From: Streptomyces sp. Ag109_O5-10
Lineage (GTDB): Bacteria > Actinomycetota > Actinomycetes > Streptomycetales > Streptomycetaceae
NCBI RefSeq assembly: GCF_900105755.1
Contig: NZ_FNTQ01000001.1
Coordinates: forward strand, 3,968,001 to 4,032,000
Reading direction: 5' to 3'
Length of the DNA: 64,000 nucleotides
Position 1 is the first letter of the stretch, and each line of letters begins with the position of its first letter. This document shows positions 16,736 through 24,672 of the stretch, one piece after another. The notes under the pieces were generated by a model. The model ran no database searches. It was not told the DNA's origin and saw only the letters and a list, made by a program, of their open reading frames with translations. Both the position numbers and the translations under genes were made by a program.

Positions 16736-17002
16736 ATGCTCAGGTATCTGCCCTACTTGCTGGTCCTCGGCCTGTGGATCTACGCCTTCGTGGACTGCCT
16801 GAACACCCCCGAGGACGAGGTCCGCGCCCTGCCGAAGCTGGCGTGGGTGTTCATCATCCTGCTCTTCGGCGAGGTCCTGGTCGGCCCGGTGGCCTGGCTG
16901 GTGGCGGGCAGGACCCGGCAGCCGCGCGAGCGTTGGGTCGCCCCGGACGACAACCCGGAGTTCCTGAAGTCCCTGAAGCCGGACGATCCGCGCACCGACT
17001 GA
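16736..17002 (+). CDS. PLDc_N-domain small membrane protein
   Basis: An 88-residue protein starting MLRYLPYLLVLGLWIYAFVD, with two membrane helices separated by a short loop (PEDEVRALPKLAW). This pattern is the phospholipase D nuclease N-terminal domain (PF13396), often found alone in actinobacteria. Function unknown. The acidic C-terminal tail is cytoplasmic by the positive-inside rule (inference). Confidence 0.85.
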   Translation: MLRYLPYLLVLGLWIYAFVDCLNTPEDEVRALPKLAWVFIILLFGEVLVGPVAWLVAGRTRQPRERWVAPDDNPEFLKSLKPDDPRTD

Positions 17003-17123
17003 TCGTCGTTCGCGTTCGGCTGTCGTGCGGGCGCAGGCCCCGGAAGAAGCAGCCGTGGTCGGGGCGTTGAGGCCGACGACCGGCCTGGCGGCGCCCCTTG
17101 GACCACAGCACCAGGAGGAACCG

Positions 17124-17513
17124 GTGTCCTACCCGCGACTGCCCACCCCCGAGGAGAGGCTCGCCGACGCGAAGAAGCTGTCGAGCCTCCCGCCCATCGT
17201 CGTGATCTGCGGCTCCACCCGCTTCATGACCGAGATGAACGAGGCCGATCTGCGGGAGACCGTTGGCGGCAAGATCGTGGTCAAACCGGGCTGTGACATG
17301 AAGTCGCCGCACGACCTTTGGTCCGATCCTGTCGAGGCCGAGGCGCTGAAGGTTCGTCTCGACGATCTGCACCGGGCGAAGATCCGGCTCGCTGACGAGG
17401 TGCTCGTGGTCGGGGACTACATCGGGGACAGCACCCGAGCCGAAATCACCTACGCCCGGTCGCTGGGCAAGCCCGTGCGGTTCACGCACCCCGACGTCGA
17501 CCCTGCCGCGTGA
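17124..17513 (+). CDS. Nucleoside 2-deoxyribosyltransferase-like protein
   Basis: A 129-residue protein with VVICGSTRF near residue 26 and DEVLVVGDYIGDSTRAEITY near residue 92. Such pairs occur in nucleoside 2-deoxyribosyltransferase-like (DUF4406-type) Rossmann proteins, where the second motif carries the catalytic acid. The substrate cannot be told. AGGAGG at 17113-17118 fixes the GTG at 17124. It stands next to a region with repeat and transposase remnants, so it may be accessory. Confidence 0.75.
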   Translation: MSYPRLPTPEERLADAKKLSSLPPIVVICGSTRFMTEMNEADLRETVGGKIVVKPGCDMKSPHDLWSDPVEAEALKVRLDDLHRAKIRLADEVLVVGDYIGDSTRAEITYARSLGKPVRFTHPDVDPAA

Positions 17514-17617
17514 CCGGGTTCGGCTGACGCAGCCGACCGCCGTGGCGGTGCTGCGTAGCACTCGCCTGGGTGGCGCCGGTGTTGTTTTCAGCGCTCCGGA
17601 ACACGCTGCGGTGTGAC

Positions 17618-17685
17618 GGGCCGTCGCGGCCCGGTGCGTTCTCGACGCGTGGGGCCGTCGCGGCCCGGTGCGTTCTCGACGCGTG
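17618..17685. repeat. Perfect 34-bp tandem duplication
   Basis: The 34 bases at 17618-17651 are repeated without change at 17652-17685. Each unit contains the hairpin GGGCC-GTCGC-GGCCC. It lies in the gene-poor 17514-18017 interval, beside the transposase relic. Confidence 0.9.
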
Positions 17686-17865
17686 CCGGCTCGGTGGTAC
17701 GCGTCAGCGGTGGTCGACGTAGGCGGCGAATCCGCCCACCGTCCGGCCCACCGCGCATCCTGGCCTCGGCTTGGCCTTCGCCCTGCGGCGGCCCGCAGGG
17801 CTTCTCCTGCGCCGACAACGCGTCCTGTCGGCCTGCGCCCGCCTCCTGGATGCCCCCCGCACCAG

Positions 17866-17990
17866 CAGTTCGGCGAGCCGATCGTGGTGGTGTGGGACTA
17901 CTGCAACACGCACGTCACCGCACCATGCGCGAGCTGGTCGCCGCCCGATCATGGCCGGCCGCCTACCAGTTGCCGTGCCCTGGGCCCTCG
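17866..17990 (+). pseudogene. Relic of an IS630-type transposase (frameshifted)
   Basis: One frame reads HQQFGEPIVVVWDYCNTHV. A second frame, immediately downstream, reads MRELVAARSWPAAYQLPCP. Joined, they match the catalytic C-terminal region of IS630/Tc1-type transposases as I know it (VWDNLNTH ... MRELVAARxW ... YQLP). A frameshift and a missing downstream part show that it is dead. Possible further remnants (VVRVSGGRRRRRI) begin near 17695. The remainder of 17514-18017 shows no other gene. Confidence 0.6.
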
Positions 17991-18017
17991 ACCTCGGCCC
18001 CGGCCATCGAGAGATCT

Positions 18018-19718
18018 CTAGAGCAGCGCCTTGACCTGTGCCGCCGTCAGTGCTCGCTGGAAGACCTGGACCTGTTTGATCGAGCCGGGGAACCAGTCGG
18101 CGGGGGTGCCGGCGGTGGTGGCGCGGCCGATGAGGAGGGGGCCGTGGGCTGCGACGGGGTTGCTGTCGTTGATGCCGGCCTCCTGGACGCCGTCGACGTA
18201 CAGGAGGAGCTGGTTGCGCAGGCCCTCGTAGACGCCGACCAGATGGGTCCAGACGTCCGGCTTCGGGACGGTGAACGACAGGGCGCGCAGGTCGGGGCGG
18301 GCGAACGCCCAGCGGTTCTCGGCGGCCGAGTACTGGAGGTAGAAGCCGCTGACGTCACCCGCGTCCTGGCTGACGGCGGTCGCGAAGGACGACGGCACCT
18401 TGCTCAGGGCCACCCACGCCGAGACGGTGAAGCTGCGGCCCTTCGCGGTCCGCAGCACCGGCCCCGCGGTCGCGATCTGGCTGGTGCCGCCGTCGAACAG
18501 CGCCGCCCCGTCCTTGCCCCGGCCCCACCCCACCGCGGTGGCCGCGCCGTCGTACCGGCCGGCGTCGTCGGCGGCGACCGCCCCCGACGTCTCGTCCAGC
18601 GGCCAGGCATCCAGCGGCGAGGGGACGGAGACGGAACCCGGACCGACCCGGTGCTGCGGGGACCTGGCCTCGCCCCGGTTGACCAGGTGCGCGACCGGGA
18701 CGGCCGCGACCGCGGCGACGGCCAGCGCTCCCCCGGAGACGAGCAGGGTACGGCACCGGCGGCTCGTGCCCGGGTTCCGGCGGTAGGGCACCGGCTGTGG
18801 CGCCGGGGCGAGCCTCGTGACCGGACGGGTGGGGGCAACGGGCTGCGGGACCGGGCGCGTGAGGTCCGCCCGGGGATCGCCTGCGGGTCTCGCGAGGAAG
18901 GCGGTGGCATCCGCCGCCGGCCCGATCCGGGCCAGGATCTCGCGCGGGGTGGGCCGTGCGGCCGGATCCTTCACCAGGCAGTCCGCGACGAGGGACGCGA
19001 GGGCCGGGTCGGTGACGGCGGTGATGTCGGGGTCGTCGTGGACGACGCGGTAGAGCAGGGCCGGGGTGGGCCCGTCGCCGAACGGGTTGCCGCCCGTGGC
19101 CGCGAACGCCAGCACCGCACCGAGCGAGAACACGTCGCTCGCACCGGTCACCTCGCTGCCCGCGACCTGCTCCGGCGACATGAAACCGGGCGAGCCGACC
19201 ATGAGCCCCGCCTGCGTGATCGTCGCGGACTCCACGCTCCGCGCGATACCGAAGTCGATGACCCGCGGGCCGTCCTCCGCGAGCAGCACGTTCGACGGCT
19301 TGAGGTCCCTGTGCACCAGCTGCGCCGCATGGATCGACGTGAGCGCCTCCGCCAGCCCGGCGGCGAGATCGAGCACGGTGGCGGCGGGCAGCGGCCCCCG
19401 CTCGGCGACCGCGTCCTGGAGGGAGGGCCCCGCGATGTAGCTGGTGACGAGCCAGGGCAGCGGGGCGTCCGGATCGGCGTCCACGACCGGTGCGGTGAAG
19501 GCACCGCTCACCTTGCGCGCGGCTTCCACCTCGCGCCGGAACCTCGATCTGAACTCCGGTTGTCCCGCGACCAGTTCGGCATGGACCACTTTCACGGCAA
19601 CGGGCCGGCCGCCCGGCGAACGGCCGAGGAAGACCCGGCCCATCCCGCCCGCGCCGAGCCGCCTCAGCAGCTGGTAATCGCCGACGGACCGCGGATCGCC
19701 GGGCTCCAGAGCTGCCAC
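18018..19718 (-). CDS. Ser/Thr protein kinase with transmembrane helix and C-terminal LamG-like domain
   Basis: A 566-residue Hanks-type kinase. The cytoplasmic kinase domain (about 12-270) has RLGAGGMGRVFLG, VAVKVV, HRDLKPSNVLL, DFGIA and GSPGFMSPEQV. A Pro-rich juxtamembrane linker follows, then one membrane helix (SGGALAVAAVAAVPVAHLV). The extracellular part (about 385-565) is a laminin-G/concanavalin-like jelly roll, with a motif such as GRSFTVSAWVAL and the ending FQRALTAAQVKALL. It may sense a wall or sugar ligand (inference). GTG at 19718 has GGAGG 4-5 nt upstream and gives the common MAALEPGDP start; an ATG at 19760 is less likely. Confidence 0.92.
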   Translation of the reverse strand: MAALEPGDPRSVGDYQLLRRLGAGGMGRVFLGRSPGGRPVAVKVVHAELVAGQPEFRSRFRREVEAARKVSGAFTAPVVDADPDAPLPWLVTSYIAGPSLQDAVAERGPLPAATVLDLAAGLAEALTSIHAAQLVHRDLKPSNVLLAEDGPRVIDFGIARSVESATITQAGLMVGSPGFMSPEQVAGSEVTGASDVFSLGAVLAFAATGGNPFGDGPTPALLYRVVHDDPDITAVTDPALASLVADCLVKDPAARPTPREILARIGPAADATAFLARPAGDPRADLTRPVPQPVAPTRPVTRLAPAPQPVPYRRNPGTSRRCRTLLVSGGALAVAAVAAVPVAHLVNRGEARSPQHRVGPGSVSVPSPLDAWPLDETSGAVAADDAGRYDGAATAVGWGRGKDGAALFDGGTSQIATAGPVLRTAKGRSFTVSAWVALSKVPSSFATAVSQDAGDVSGFYLQYSAAENRWAFARPDLRALSFTVPKPDVWTHLVGVYEGLRNQLLLYVDGVQEAGINDSNPVAAHGPLLIGRATTAGTPADWFPGSIKQVQVFQRALTAAQVKALL

Positions 19719-19829
19719 GATCCCTCCCGCACCGCTGACTCCCGAAGACCCGGTCAGCATAGGACCGCCGACAGCGGTGGTTGGCCGATTCCGGTTCCCC
19801 CGGGGCAAGTTGCCCCCGGGTCTGCCCTT

Positions 19830-20025
19830 GCGGCCATGCGCTCCGCTGGAGCAGCCGCGAAATGCCGTCGGTCGGCTGCGGGTTCGTTGTGGCTGGTCGC
19901 GCAGTTCCCCGCGCCCCTCAAGGGGCACGTGTTCCCCCCGTCGGCTGACAGTGACGCCTTGGCCGCTCGGGCCCACCCGGCGGTAGCCGCACCTCAATAC
20001 AGCCCCGCGCCGCTCGCTGGGCGCG
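19830..20025. repeat. REP-like composite, copy B
   Basis: The stretch contains GGTCGCGCAGTTCCCCGCGC followed by a CCCCTcaAGGGG hairpin at about 19891-19926. A second unit with GGCGGTAGCCGC and ACAGCCCCGCGC follows at about 19975-20015. Both units recur elsewhere in the window, at 10532, 24579, 26004 and 32556. This fills most of the kinase/DUF397 gap, 19719-20025, which has no gene. Confidence 0.6.
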
Positions 20026-20217
20026 TCACACCGACGCGACGAAAACGTCCCAGGCGGCTCGACCGAGGAGCAGGACCGGACCGTCGGGGGTCTTGCTGTC
20101 ACGGACGGGGACGGCGGAAGAGGTGAACTCGGGGGCGGCTTCGAGGCAGTTGCCGCCGTTGGCGTCGCTGTGGCTGCTCTTGATCCAGGTCGCGGCTCTG
20201 AGCTCGTGCCTGTCCAT
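20026..20217 (-). CDS. DUF397 protein
   Basis: A 63-residue protein with the DUF397 signature WIKSSHSDANGGNCLEAAP and a VRDSKTPDGPVL core. Such proteins are encoded beside XRE-DUF5753 regulators in streptomycetes and act with them (BldB/WhiJ-type pairs). The ATG at 20217 has GGAAGGG upstream, inside the XRE gene; the two frames overlap by 119 bp. Confidence 0.92.
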   Translation of the reverse strand: MDRHELRAATWIKSSHSDANGGNCLEAAPEFTSSAVPVRDSKTPDGPVLLLGRAAWDVFVASV

Positions 20218-21013
20218 AGTGCTCGTACCCTTCCATCGCGTCGCTGATCAGGGCGGCGGACTCGGGCGCTGACAGCGCGTCGGCCCTGAGCACATCATAG
20301 GTCTGGCTGTGCCGTGCGAAGACGGTCGGATCGTCGTTGAAATGGCCCCGGTCGAGCGACTCCGAGTACACGAAGTCCCGCCCGTCCGGCAGCTTGATCA
20401 GCGACATGGAGGCACTGGGGCGTACGAGTGCACGATGGGCCGGAGCAACCTGGATCCGGACATTCGGGCGGCGACCGACCTGCAGCAGATGAGCGCACTG
20501 GTCCCGCATGATCGCCGCGTTCCCGACGAGGTTGCGCAGACAACTCTCGTCCAAGACCGCGACGTAGAGCGGGCCGCCGACTACGAAGTACCGCTGCTGT
20601 CGGCTCAGTCGGGCCCGCACCCGGTCCTCCAGTTCGGTGCCGTCCGACTGACGGGACAGCATCGCCTCGGCGTACTCGGGCGTCTGCAGCATCCCCGGCA
20701 CCACCCGCTCCTGGTACTCCCGCAGAGAGACGGCCTCCGCATCCATCTCGGCGCGCCGCCTGAACCAATCCGGATGCTCCACCTGCGGGTACCAGTCGAC
20801 GAGCCCCCACAGCCGCCCCAACGCACCGCCGGTTCCCAGTACTTCGTCGGCCCTCTTCGCGAACGCGTCCTGCGGTACGCGGGTGCCCGCCTCCACTCTG
20901 GCCACCAGCGACCGGTCGCAGAAGAGCTGCTTGGCCAGAGCATCCTGCGTGAGGAGCGCGGCCTCGCGGTAGTGCCGCAGCAGCTCCCCGAAAATCGCGG
21001 CGTTGGTGGTCAC
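20099..21013 (-). CDS. XRE-family regulator with DUF5753 domain
   Basis: A 304-residue regulator. The helix-turn-helix is at about 8-60 (LTQDALAKQLFCDRSLVARV). The DUF5753 domain runs from about 85 to 265 (YQERVVPGMLQTPEYAEAML through LISDAMEGYE). Partner of the adjacent DUF397 protein. The frame has no stop where homologues usually end, near MEGYE. It runs on for about 40 Arg/Gln-rich residues inside the DUF397 gene, so the native stop seems lost. GTG at 21013 is preferred; an ATG at 21061 would add 16 residues. Confidence 0.88.
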   Translation of the reverse strand: MTTNAAIFGELLRHYREAALLTQDALAKQLFCDRSLVARVEAGTRVPQDAFAKRADEVLGTGGALGRLWGLVDWYPQVEHPDWFRRRAEMDAEAVSLREYQERVVPGMLQTPEYAEAMLSRQSDGTELEDRVRARLSRQQRYFVVGGPLYVAVLDESCLRNLVGNAAIMRDQCAHLLQVGRRPNVRIQVAPAHRALVRPSASMSLIKLPDGRDFVYSESLDRGHFNDDPTVFARHSQTYDVLRADALSAPESAALISDAMEGYEHYGQARAQSRDLDQEQPQRRQRRQLPRSRPRVHLFRRPRP

Positions 21014-21128
21014 TCGCCTCGCCCCCTCCGTGACAGGCGCCCCGTGGCACACGCCCGGCATTGATACCGGCCATTCCCCTCCGCCACGCTCTATACACCC
21101 AGAGTCACGACATCACGCCGGAGCGCAC

Positions 21129-21530
21129 ATGACCGAACACCCCGAAAACGGGATCGAGACGGGAACGGTCGTCTACGACCTCCGTACGGACAGGGTCGGC
21201 GAGTACCGCGGCAGCGTGGGCCCGTACGCCCTGCTCCGTCCCCTCGGTGGCGGGCGGGAGTGGGAGGCGAGAGCGGAGTCGGTGCGGCCGGCCACCGCGG
21301 AGGAGCGGCTGAGTGCCGAGGTACGGGCGGTCAACCGCCGTTCCAGCACGCTCAGTCACCCCGTGCTGGACACCCCCGCCCCGGAGCCGGTCCCCGGCTG
21401 CGCCACCTGCGCGGAGTTCGCCGCACGGCGGAAGGCGGCCGAGGCGGGCTTCGACGCGAGCGCGGTGACCGACGTCGTCGTACTACTGCGCAGGCACCTG
21501 CGCCGGGACCACTGGGCGAGCGTCCGGTAG
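21129..21530 (+). CDS. Conserved hypothetical protein near XRE/DUF397 pair
   Basis: A 133-residue protein divergent from the XRE gene. The N-terminal half is a small beta-rich module (GTVVYDLRTDRVGEY, ALLRPLGGGREWEA). The C-terminal half has a CATC motif followed by a helical segment ending in LLRRHLRRDHWA. Similar small proteins are common beside XRE/DUF397 pairs in Streptomyces; I do not know their function. The CxxC might bind metal together with the two C-terminal His residues (inference). A GGAG lies 7 nt before the ATG. Confidence 0.75.
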   Translation: MTEHPENGIETGTVVYDLRTDRVGEYRGSVGPYALLRPLGGGREWEARAESVRPATAEERLSAEVRAVNRRSSTLSHPVLDTPAPEPVPGCATCAEFAARRKAAEAGFDASAVTDVVVLLRRHLRRDHWASVR

Positions 21531-21537
21531 CCGACCG

Positions 21538-21888
21538 TCAGCAGGGGGCGTCCGGCAGGTGCTCCTGCGCCCACTCCCGCAACGCCTTCAGCGACGGTTC
21601 CAGCGCGGCGCCCGACGCGGTGAGCCGGTACGAGACACGCAGCGGCGGGCCCTCGTCGACCTCGCGGACCACGAGTCCCGCCGCGGCCAGTTCGGCGAGG
21701 CGGTCGGAGAGCATGCGCTCGCTGATACCGGGGACGGCGCGGCGCAGGCTGGCGAAGTGGGTGGGCTGATCCAGCAGGACGGACAGGATCGGCCCGTTCC
21801 AGCGCTTGCCGAGCACCTGGAAGACGCGCGTGATGCCGTCGTCGACACCCTTGCACGCTTCCGGGTCATGGACCTGCTCCACCGCCAT
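21538..21888 (-). CDS. HxlR-family transcriptional regulator
   Basis: A 116-residue winged-helix protein: GITRVFQVLGKRWNGPIL, then LRRAVPGISERMLSDRLAEL. A Cys near the N-terminus (EACKG) is in the position used by redox or quinone-sensing members such as YodB. It is divergent from an FMN azoreductase gene, the classical arrangement for a quinone- or azo-compound-responsive repressor. The target is inferred. Confidence 0.92.
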   Translation of the reverse strand: MAVEQVHDPEACKGVDDGITRVFQVLGKRWNGPILSVLLDQPTHFASLRRAVPGISERMLSDRLAELAAAGLVVREVDEGPPLRVSYRLTASGAALEPSLKALREWAQEHLPDAPC

Positions 21889-21954
21889 GGCATCAGGGTA
21901 CAGTCACACCAAAAGGAAGGAGCTGCAAAAAAGTAAGCACCTGTGTTATCTATA

Positions 21955-21974
21955 GCTGAGTACGAATTCTCAGC
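21955..21974. promoter_or_regulatory. Inverted repeat in the hxlR/azoreductase intergenic region
   Basis: GCTGAG-N8-CTCAGC lies 43 bp upstream of the azoreductase start. It sits just after an AT-rich TATCTATAG that could be the -10 region. It is a candidate operator for the divergent HxlR protein. Confidence 0.45.
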
Positions 21975-22016
21975 CCCGCGGCTCCTGCCCCGGGCCCGTG
22001 TATCCGGAGACCTCTC

Positions 22017-22667
22017 ATGGCCACACTTCTCCACATCGACTCGTCCCTCCTCCCCGGCGGGGCCTCCTCCTCCCGTGCCGTCACCGACGCCTTCCGCACG
22101 GCCTGGCTGGCGCAGCACCCCGACGGCCGGGTGATCTACCGCGACCTGGCGGCGGACCCCGTACCGCACCTGACCGCGGCCGCCCACACCGCCGGTTTCG
22201 CCGACCCCGCCTCCCACACCCCCGAGCAGGCGGACGCCTTCGCGGCCCGGCTGAAGCTGATCGAGGAGCTGGAGCAGGCGGACGCGCTGCTCATAGGCGC
22301 CCCGATGTACAACTTCACGATCCCGTCGACGCTGAAGGCCTGGCTGGACAACGTGGTCCTGTTCGGCCGCACGATGGGCGAGACGCCGTCCGCCAAGGGC
22401 ACGCCGGTCACCGTCGTCGCCAGCCGCGGCGGCTCGTACGCGCCGGGCACCCCGCGGGAGCCGTTCGAGTACGTCCAGAACTACCTGACCGCGGTGCTCT
22501 CCGACGGCCTCGGCCTGGACGTCGACTTCATCGTGCCGGAGCTGACGATGGCCCCGCAGAACCCGGCGATGGCCGAGCTCGTGCCGCTCTACGAGGCCTC
22601 CCGCGACCGTGCCCTCCAGGACGCGGCCAGCAAGGCGAAGGAGCTGGCGGCCCGACTCGCCGCGTGA
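22017..22667 (+). CDS. azoR: FMN-dependent NADH-azoreductase
   Basis: A 216-residue flavodoxin-fold enzyme that reduces azo compounds and quinones with NADH. Family features are the N-terminal phosphate loop (HIDSSLLPGGASSSRA), the flavin-binding APMYNFTIPSTLKAWLDNV block and the later ASRGGSYAPGTPREPF. The divergent HxlR gene probably controls it. Confidence 0.93.
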   Translation: MATLLHIDSSLLPGGASSSRAVTDAFRTAWLAQHPDGRVIYRDLAADPVPHLTAAAHTAGFADPASHTPEQADAFAARLKLIEELEQADALLIGAPMYNFTIPSTLKAWLDNVVLFGRTMGETPSAKGTPVTVVASRGGSYAPGTPREPFEYVQNYLTAVLSDGLGLDVDFIVPELTMAPQNPAMAELVPLYEASRDRALQDAASKAKELAARLAA

Positions 22668-22781
22668 CGTGAGCACCGGCCCCAGGGCCGGTTGCGCCGA
22701 TCGGACCAGCACCGCGTGCGGGCCCTGCGGCGGGCGGTTGTGATGGACGCGTTCTGACGTCCAGACACCTTGGAGACAGTC

Positions 22782-23024
22782 ATGCGCATTCGTTCTCTCG
22801 CCGTCACCGGTGCCCTCGCCGCCGCCCTCGCCCTCGGTGGCGCCACCGCCGCGTTCGCCGACAACGGCGCCGACGCCACCGGTACCGCGTCCAACAGCCC
22901 GGGCGTGCTGTCGGGCAACGTCATCGAGGTCCCGGTGCACATCCCGGTGAACGTCTGCGGCGACAGCGTCGACGTCATCGGCCTGCTGAACCCGGCGGCG
23001 GCCAACGCCTGCACCAACGGCTGA
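22782..23024 (+). CDS. Short chaplin (cell-surface amyloid protein)
   Basis: An 80-residue secreted protein. A signal peptide (about 1-27, ending ATAAFA) precedes a single chaplin domain with NSPGVLSGNVIEVPVHIPVN and two Cys (VCGDSVDVIGLLNPAAANAC). Short chaplins coat aerial hyphae and spores as amyloid rodlets. The two Cys place it with the Cys-containing short chaplins, unlike ChpE. GGAGAC lies upstream of the ATG, and a strong terminator follows, so it is monocistronic. Confidence 0.95.
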   Translation: MRIRSLAVTGALAAALALGGATAAFADNGADATGTASNSPGVLSGNVIEVPVHIPVNVCGDSVDVIGLLNPAAANACTNG

Positions 23025-23053
23025 CCCGAGCCCGCCCGTCGCGGGTATCGTCC

Positions 23054-23090
23054 GAGGAGTTCCGGAGGCATCACGCCTGCGGAACTCCTC
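23054..23090 (+). terminator. Terminator after the chaplin gene
   Basis: GAGGAGTTCCG and CGGAACTCCTC pair, with AGGC/GCCT continuing the stem after one mismatch, around a 5-nt loop. Confidence 0.75.
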
Positions 23091-23180
23091 GTATGCGTGC
23101 AGGTTGTACGCCGGTGAGCCGCCCGAAGCGGACAGTGCGCCCCTGGGCCGCACCGGGAGCGATCCCGACACTTACCTCGT

Positions 23181-24578
23181 ATGACGACTGCTCCCGCCGG
23201 TTCCACCACCAGCATCGCGCCCGAGTACGGCGACCGGGTCATCGCCGTGGAGGCGGCGGGCTCGGAACCGATCCCCGACGCCGAACGCCACGGCAGCCCG
23301 CTCCAGTTGCTCTGGACCTGGGCCTCCCCCAACATCGAGTTCGCGACCGTCTACATCGGCGTGATCGCGGTCCTCTTCTTCGGCCTGGACTTCTGGACGG
23401 CGACCGCCGCGATCCTGCTGGGCACCGCGATCGGCGCGGTCACCCAGGGCGTGCTCTCGCTGGACGGCCCCCGGTTCGGGGTACCGCAGATGGTGATCGG
23501 CCGCTTCTCCTTCGGCTTCCTCGGCAACATCCTGCCCTCCGCCGCCAACGGCCTGCTCGCGGGCGTCGGATGGTTCGCGGTGAACAGCGTCAGCGCCGCC
23601 TTCGCCCTGAACACACTGACCGGCCTGCGTCCCCTGCCCTCCCTCCTCCTCGTCGTGGTCGCCGAGATCCTCATCGGCTTCATCGGCCACAACTTCGTGC
23701 ACACCTTCGAGAAGTACGCGTTCCCCGCGCTCGCGGTGATCTTCCTGCTGGCCGGGGTGTGGACCTTCAAGGACGCGGACCTCGGCGGGGGCGGCTCGGG
23801 CGGCGGCGTCGGCGGCTTCCTGCTCGCGTTCAGCGCGGCCTGGGGCTACGCGGCCGGCTGGAACCCGTACGCCACCGACTACTCCCGCTACCTGCCGCGC
23901 ACCGCGGACAAGGCGAAGACCGTCCTGTGGCCGGCCGTCGGCCTGTTCGTGTCGGTCTCGATCGTCGCCGTCATCGGCGCGGCCTCCGCCACCATCATCG
24001 CCCCGAAGGACGCCACCCCGACCGCCGCCTTCACCGGCCACCTCCCCGGCTGGCTCGGCGACCTCGTCCTCCTCGCCATCATGCTCGGCGGCATCTCGGC
24101 GAACGCCCTCAACGTGTACTCCGGCGCGATCTCCATCGCCTCCTTCGGCCTGAAGCTCCCCGCCTGGCTGAGCCGCAGCGCCCTGGTCGTGGTGTCGGGC
24201 ATCGCCGGCACGGCCGCCGCCTGGGCCTCGCTGGACGACGCGGGCGCGGCCTACGAGGCGTTCCTGCTCGTCATCGCCTACTGGGTGGCGCCCTGGCTGG
24301 GCGTCGTCCTGGTGGAGCGGTGGCTCCAGCGCCGTACCGCCACGGACGCGGAACTCTCCGCCCGCCTCACCGACCGCTCCTTCACCAACTGGCCCGGCCT
24401 CGCCGCCCTGCTGACCGGCGTGGCGGTCTCCGTCCCGCTCTTCTCCAACCAGGAGGACTACGTCGGCTACGTCCCGAAGCACTGGCCGTCCTTCGGCGAC
24501 ATCACCCCGCTGATCGGCTTCGCGGTCAGCGCCCTGCTGTACGCGGCCGTCCGGACCCTTCGTAAGCGCGCCCACTAG
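23181..24578 (+). CDS. NCS1-family cytosine/purine permease
   Basis: A 465-residue membrane transporter with about 12 helices. It has the family blocks WTWASPNIEFATVYIGV near the N-terminus, GRFSFGFLGNILPSAANGL, and AAWGYAAGWNPYATDYSRYL. It belongs to the CodB-like group that imports nucleobases. A PucR regulator, a cytosine-deaminase-like enzyme and an oxygenase are 1.4-4 kb away, so nucleobase uptake and use may be linked (inference). Confidence 0.92.
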   Translation: MTTAPAGSTTSIAPEYGDRVIAVEAAGSEPIPDAERHGSPLQLLWTWASPNIEFATVYIGVIAVLFFGLDFWTATAAILLGTAIGAVTQGVLSLDGPRFGVPQMVIGRFSFGFLGNILPSAANGLLAGVGWFAVNSVSAAFALNTLTGLRPLPSLLLVVVAEILIGFIGHNFVHTFEKYAFPALAVIFLLAGVWTFKDADLGGGGSGGGVGGFLLAFSAAWGYAAGWNPYATDYSRYLPRTADKAKTVLWPAVGLFVSVSIVAVIGAASATIIAPKDATPTAAFTGHLPGWLGDLVLLAIMLGGISANALNVYSGAISIASFGLKLPAWLSRSALVVVSGIAGTAAAWASLDDAGAAYEAFLLVIAYWVAPWLGVVLVERWLQRRTATDAELSARLTDRSFTNWPGLAALLTGVAVSVPLFSNQEDYVGYVPKHWPSFGDITPLIGFAVSALLYAAVRTLRKRAH

Positions 24579-24620
24579 CGGCGCCCCGTAAGGGGCGCGG
24601 GAACCGCGCGACCGGCCCCC
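24579..24620. terminator. Hairpin terminator made of REP-like copy C
   Basis: GCGCCCC-GTAA-GGGGCGC (24581-24598) is followed by GGGAACCGCGCGACC, which is the reverse complement of the dispersed REP-like unit. It lies between the convergent permease and CorA genes. Confidence 0.65.
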
Positions 24621-24672
24621 ACCGGTCCGTACCCGACCGACGACCCCAATGCGGCCCCACCCGGCGGCGCCC

